A stretch of 64,000 bases of DNA, taken from NCBI RefSeq assembly GCF_003634695.1, contig NZ_RBWV01000011.1, positions 62,001 through 126,000 of the forward strand, written 5' to 3'. The notes under the pieces were generated by a model. It ran no database searches and had not been told where the DNA came from. It saw only the letters and a program-made list of their open reading frames with translations. A program made the position numbers and the translations under genes. This DNA comes from Motilibacter peucedani (GTDB lineage Bacteria > Actinomycetota > Actinomycetes > Motilibacterales > Motilibacteraceae). Each line of letters begins with the position of its first letter. Position 1 is the first letter of the stretch. Below are positions 61,188-64,000 of this stretch, in pieces.

Positions 61188-62500
61188 ACGCTCCCGGCGA
61201 CGAGCCGACCGCGTCCGCCACGCAGGCGGACGCGGTCGCTGCCGCGCTCGCGCAGGCCCACCGCTCCGAGTGGGCCTTCGTGCTGTCCGCCACCGTGCGC
61301 GTCGCGGGCGACCTCGACCTCGCGGAGGAGTGCGCGCAGGAGGCGTACGTCCGCGCACTGCAGGCCTGGGCCCGCGACGGCGTGCCGGAGCGGCCCGGCG
61401 CGTGGCTGACCACGGCGGCGCGGAACCAGGCGCTCGACCGGTTGCGACGCGAGGTCACCCTCCGGCGCAAGCTCCCGCTGCTGGTGGAGCCGGCGACCGT
61501 CGATCCGCCCGACCCCGCCGAGCTCGACCGGCTCGACGACGCGGTGCCGGACGACCGGCTCCGGCTGGTGTTCACCTGCTGCCACCCCGCCCTCGCCCCC
61601 GAGGCCCGCGTCGCCCTCACCCTGCGCCTGGTCTGCGGCGTTCCCACGCCCGACGTCGCACGGGCCTTCCTGGTGGCCGAGCCGACGATGGCGGCACGGA
61701 TCACCCGCGCGAAGAAGAAGATCTCCGCAGCGCGGATCCCCTACCGCGTCCCCAGCCGGGCGGAGCTGCCCGAGCGACTGGACAGCGTGCTCACCGCCGT
61801 CCACCTGCTGTACAGCACCGGCCACACGGCCGGCGAGGGGGACGCGCTCGTCCGCGAGGACCTCTGCGACCGGGCCCTGCACCTCGCGCGCACCCTCGCC
61901 GCGCTGCTGCCCGAGCAGGCCGAGACCCGCGGCCTGCTGGGACTGCTGCTCCTCACCGACGCGCGCCGGGCGACCCGTACCGACGAGCAGGGCAGGCTCA
62001 TCCTGCTCGCCGACCAGGACCGGACGCGCTGGGACCAGCGCGCGGTCCTGGAGGGGCTCACCGTGACGGCAGGGGCGCTGGCGTCCGGCCCACCTGGGCG
62101 GTTCACCCTGCAGGCGGCGATCGCCGGCGTGCACGCGATCGCTCCATCTCTGCAGCGGACGGACTGGCCGCGGGTCGTGCACCTCTACGACCGGCTGCTG
62201 ATGGTGTGCGACACCCCGGTGGTCGCGCTCAACAGGGCCGCCGCCGTGGCGTTCGCCGACGGTCCGGCCGCCGCCCTGCCGCTCCTCGACGAGCTGGCGA
62301 CCGACCCGCGGCTCGCCGACTACCCCTACCTGCCTGCCACCCGCGCCGACCTGCTGCGCCGACTCGGCGACACCGCCGGCGCAGCTCAGTCGTACCGGCG
62401 CGCGATCGAGCTCACAGCGAACGCCGCGGAGCGCGCCTTCCTCGAGCGACGCCTGGCCGAGGTCGACCGCGCCGCCGGCGCCGACCCCATGCCCGGTTGA
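61184..62500 (+). CDS. ECF42-type RNA polymerase sigma factor
   Basis: About 438 residues: sigma region 2 (WAFVLSATVRVAGDLDLAEECAQEAYVRALQAWARDGVPERPGAWLTTAARNQALDRLRRE split), region 4 (RVALTLRLVCGVPTPDVARAFLVAEPTMAARITRAKKKI), then a long C-terminal TPR-like extension (about residues 190-438: VLTAVHLLYSTGHTAGEGD to RRAIELTANAAERAFLERRLAEVD). This is the ECF42 layout, always next to a YCII gene. The likely start is CTG 61184, overlapping the YCII stop as CTGA; no ATG or GTG is available before the conserved region. CTG is uncommon but fits. Confidence 0.88.
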   Translation: MNAPGDEPTASATQADAVAAALAQAHRSEWAFVLSATVRVAGDLDLAEECAQEAYVRALQAWARDGVPERPGAWLTTAARNQALDRLRREVTLRRKLPLLVEPATVDPPDPAELDRLDDAVPDDRLRLVFTCCHPALAPEARVALTLRLVCGVPTPDVARAFLVAEPTMAARITRAKKKISAARIPYRVPSRAELPERLDSVLTAVHLLYSTGHTAGEGDALVREDLCDRALHLARTLAALLPEQAETRGLLGLLLLTDARRATRTDEQGRLILLADQDRTRWDQRAVLEGLTVTAGALASGPPGRFTLQAAIAGVHAIAPSLQRTDWPRVVHLYDRLLMVCDTPVVALNRAAAVAFADGPAAALPLLDELATDPRLADYPYLPATRADLLRRLGDTAGAAQSYRRAIELTANAAERAFLERRLAEVDRAAGADPMPG

Positions 62501-62630
62501 GTCCAGCTGGTTCTGCGGTCCCCAGGCCTCGCGGCGGGCCGCGCGAGACCCCGCTCGACCGGCTCGCGTGGCATCTCCTCACAGATTCCGTCGAGGTGCT
62601 GACCAGGGGAACATCAGGGACGATCCGGAC

Positions 62631-63818
62631 GTGCCCCTGCTGCCTGCTCCCCCGACCGGTCGCGACGGCGTCGTGGACTGGGTGCGCGAGCACCTGGGCC
62701 ACCTGAGCTGCGACGACGTACGGCCCTCGAGCATCCGGGGAGGGCAGGCGGCAGCGGACGAAGCGCTGGCGGCTCTCGACGTGACGGGGTACGCGCCACG
62801 TCGCAGCACCGTGCTGCCGGCCGGGTCACGTGGGGCGAGCAGGCTCTCGCCCTACATCCGGCACGGATTGCTCGACCTTCCGACCGTGTGGCACGCGGTC
62901 GAGCACGCCCCCGCTCGTGATCGCGGGAAGTTCCGCGACGAGCTGCTGTGGCAGGAGTACTCCCGCCACTTGTACGCCCGTGTCGGCAGGGCGACGAACC
63001 GGCCCCTGCGCTTCGGGCCGCCGCGGGTCGACGAGCCCTGGGGCAAGGAGCCCTGGCCGGAGGAGATGGCGTGCATGGCTGCGACGACGGCCGAGCTGCA
63101 CGAGGACGGCTGGCTGGTGAACCAGACCCGCATGTGGCTCAGCTCGCAGTACTCCGTCCGCGCCGGTGGGGACTGGCGGGAGGGCGCGCAGGAGATGTAC
63201 CGCCACCTGCTCGACGGGTCTCCAGCTGCGAACCGGCTGGGCTGGCAGTGGACCGTCGGCACCGGGACGGGCAAGGTCTACGGCTTCAGCCGGTGGCAGG
63301 TCGAGAAGCGTGCGCCAGGGCTGTGCCGTTCATGCTCGCTCGAGCGGGCCTGTCCCGTGCAGGACTGGCCGACGGCGCAGGCAGGACCGCGCGTCAGTGC
63401 CCCCGAAGGACTGCGCGGCGGGGTGACCGACGGCGGTCCCGAGGAGCCCGTGGTCAGCGGTGAGGCGGACGCCGTCTGGCTGACGGGAGAGTCGCTCGGG
63501 GACCGCGACCCCGCGCGGCACGCACGCCCGGACCTGCCCACGGTGTTCGTCTTCGACGAGCCGCTGCTCGCCAGGCTCCGGCTGTCCGGCAAGCGGCTCG
63601 TCTTCCTCGCCGAGACGCTGGCCGAGCTCGGCGCAGAGGTTCGGCTGGGCGACCCGGTCGTCGAGCTGCAGGGGCGGCGGCTCGCCACCACGTGGACGTA
63701 CGTGCCGGGCTGGACGGTACGCAGCCGCCGCCTCGAGGTCGTCGCGACGTACCCGTGGCCCTGGCTGCGTCGCCCGGGTGCCGGCTCACTGCAGTCGTTC
63801 AGTGCGTGGGTGCGATGA
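62631..63818 (+). CDS. Photolyase/cryptochrome-family protein with apparently permuted domain order
   Basis: About 395 residues. The N-terminal two thirds match the FAD-binding domain ([103 protein letters not shown]). The C-terminal third ([60 protein letters not shown] split) resembles the alpha/beta photolyase domain that normally comes first. A short Cys cluster ([14 protein letters not shown]) sits between. It may repair DNA or act as a light sensor. A GTG at 62568 is an alternative start. Coupled by ATGA to the next gene. Confidence 0.75.
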   Translation: MPLLPAPPTGRDGVVDWVREHLGHLSCDDVRPSSIRGGQAAADEALAALDVTGYAPRRSTVLPAGSRGASRLSPYIRHGLLDLPTVWHAVEHAPARDRGKFRDELLWQEYSRHLYARVGRATNRPLRFGPPRVDEPWGKEPWPEEMACMAATTAELHEDGWLVNQTRMWLSSQYSVRAGGDWREGAQEMYRHLLDGSPAANRLGWQWTVGTGTGKVYGFSRWQVEKRAPGLCRSCSLERACPVQDWPTAQAGPRVSAPEGLRGGVTDGGPEEPVVSGEADAVWLTGESLGDRDPARHARPDLPTVFVFDEPLLARLRLSGKRLVFLAETLAELGAEVRLGDPVVELQGRRLATTWTYVPGWTVRSRRLEVVATYPWPWLRRPGAGSLQSFSAWVR

Positions 63819-64000
63819 GCGCCGGCGACACGAAGCCGTGCGCCGCCTGCGGGCGCACCATCACCTGGCGCAAGAAGTGGGCGCGGGACTGGGAATCCGT
63901 GCGCTACTGCTCCGGGTCGTGCAGACGCGCGAAGGTGTCCGCCACCGACCGTGCCCTCGAGGCGTCCATCCTGCGGTTGCTGGCCACCCGTCCCGTCGGT
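63815..64000 (+). CDS. DUF2256/DUF3253 protein, 5' part
   Basis: ATG 63815 overlaps the photolyase-family stop (ATGA). The visible 62 residues begin with a zinc-finger DUF2256 module ([30 protein letters not shown]; Cys pairs CxxC and CxxxC) and continue into DUF3253 ([16 protein letters not shown]). The reading frame is open at the window edge. DUF2256 is regularly found next to cryptochrome/photolyase genes, so it is probably an accessory zinc-finger protein of the same system. The stop is outside the window. Confidence 0.85.
   Translation, partial: MSAGDTKPCAACGRTITWRKKWARDWESVRYCSGSCRRAKVSATDRALEASILRLLATRPVG

Overview
The window is very GC-rich, densely packed DNA with many GTG starts and 4-bp ATGA/GTGA gene overlaps. 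It carries actinobacterial hallmarks: the tilS-hpt-ftsH-folE-folP-folBK-DUF3180 block, a DUF2342 metalloprotease, ThyX, DUF2382 and ECF42. I read it as a chromosomal piece of a free-living actinomycete and do not name a genus. No rRNA, tRNA, CRISPR array, integrase or transposase was recognised.

Layout. 0-2 kb: tail of an osmoprotectant-type ABC ATPase, an NmrA-like protein whose 3' end looks frameshifted, and an AHSA1 protein. 2-13 kb (minus): housekeeping genes for folate synthesis, FtsH, purine salvage, TilS and a PBP4-type carboxypeptidase. 13-16 kb: inorganic pyrophosphatase, a nested palindrome, an aldo/keto reductase and ThyX. 16-20 kb (minus): a signalling operon of receiver-PP2C phosphatase, CHASE3 histidine kinase, single-domain receiver and MarR. 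20-22.5 kb: a lipoprotein, a PRC-barrel/DUF2382 stress protein and a secreted protein.

22.5-30 kb is an organosulfonate-sulfur locus. tauD, ssuD and an S1P-lyase-like PLP enzyme run left; ssuA, ssuB, ssuC and a threonine/cysteate-synthase-like PLP enzyme run right. Each divergent transcript starts with a tiny ORF of the actinobacterial sulfur leader-peptide type (RRxxDLxRxxxxxC), which suggests attenuation control by cysteine or sulfur supply.

30-49 kb is mixed accessory DNA: a large LuxR regulator, hydrolase/SDR, a secreted NHL protein, Nei glycosylase, small HTH regulators with paired dyads at their own promoters, a DUF222/HNH endonuclease, an MmyB-like regulator with two oxidoreductases, and a divergent ROK/DUF1479 pair with an inverted operator pair. 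Several genes here are broken (cupin fragment, CBU_0592 with in-frame TGA, merR fragment).

49-60 kb is the most system-like region. It holds three zinc-dependent formaldehyde-dehydrogenase-like alcohol dehydrogenases, two DJ-1/PfpI proteins, an SRPBCC protein and a possible relative, DUF1345 and DUF2254 membrane proteins and two paralogous GAF-LuxR regulators. A shared 24-bp dyad (GGTATSGGCAG-N2-CTGCCSATACC, three copies plus a variant) sits about 86-95 bp upstream of the start codons of these transcription units. I infer a reactive-aldehyde/electrophile stress regulon. One GAF-LuxR copy is interrupted by TGA and the DUF2254 gene is frameshifted. 60-64 kb: a YCII/ECF42 sigma-factor pair, and a photolyase-family protein with apparently swapped domain order followed by a DUF2256/DUF3253 protein that leaves the window.
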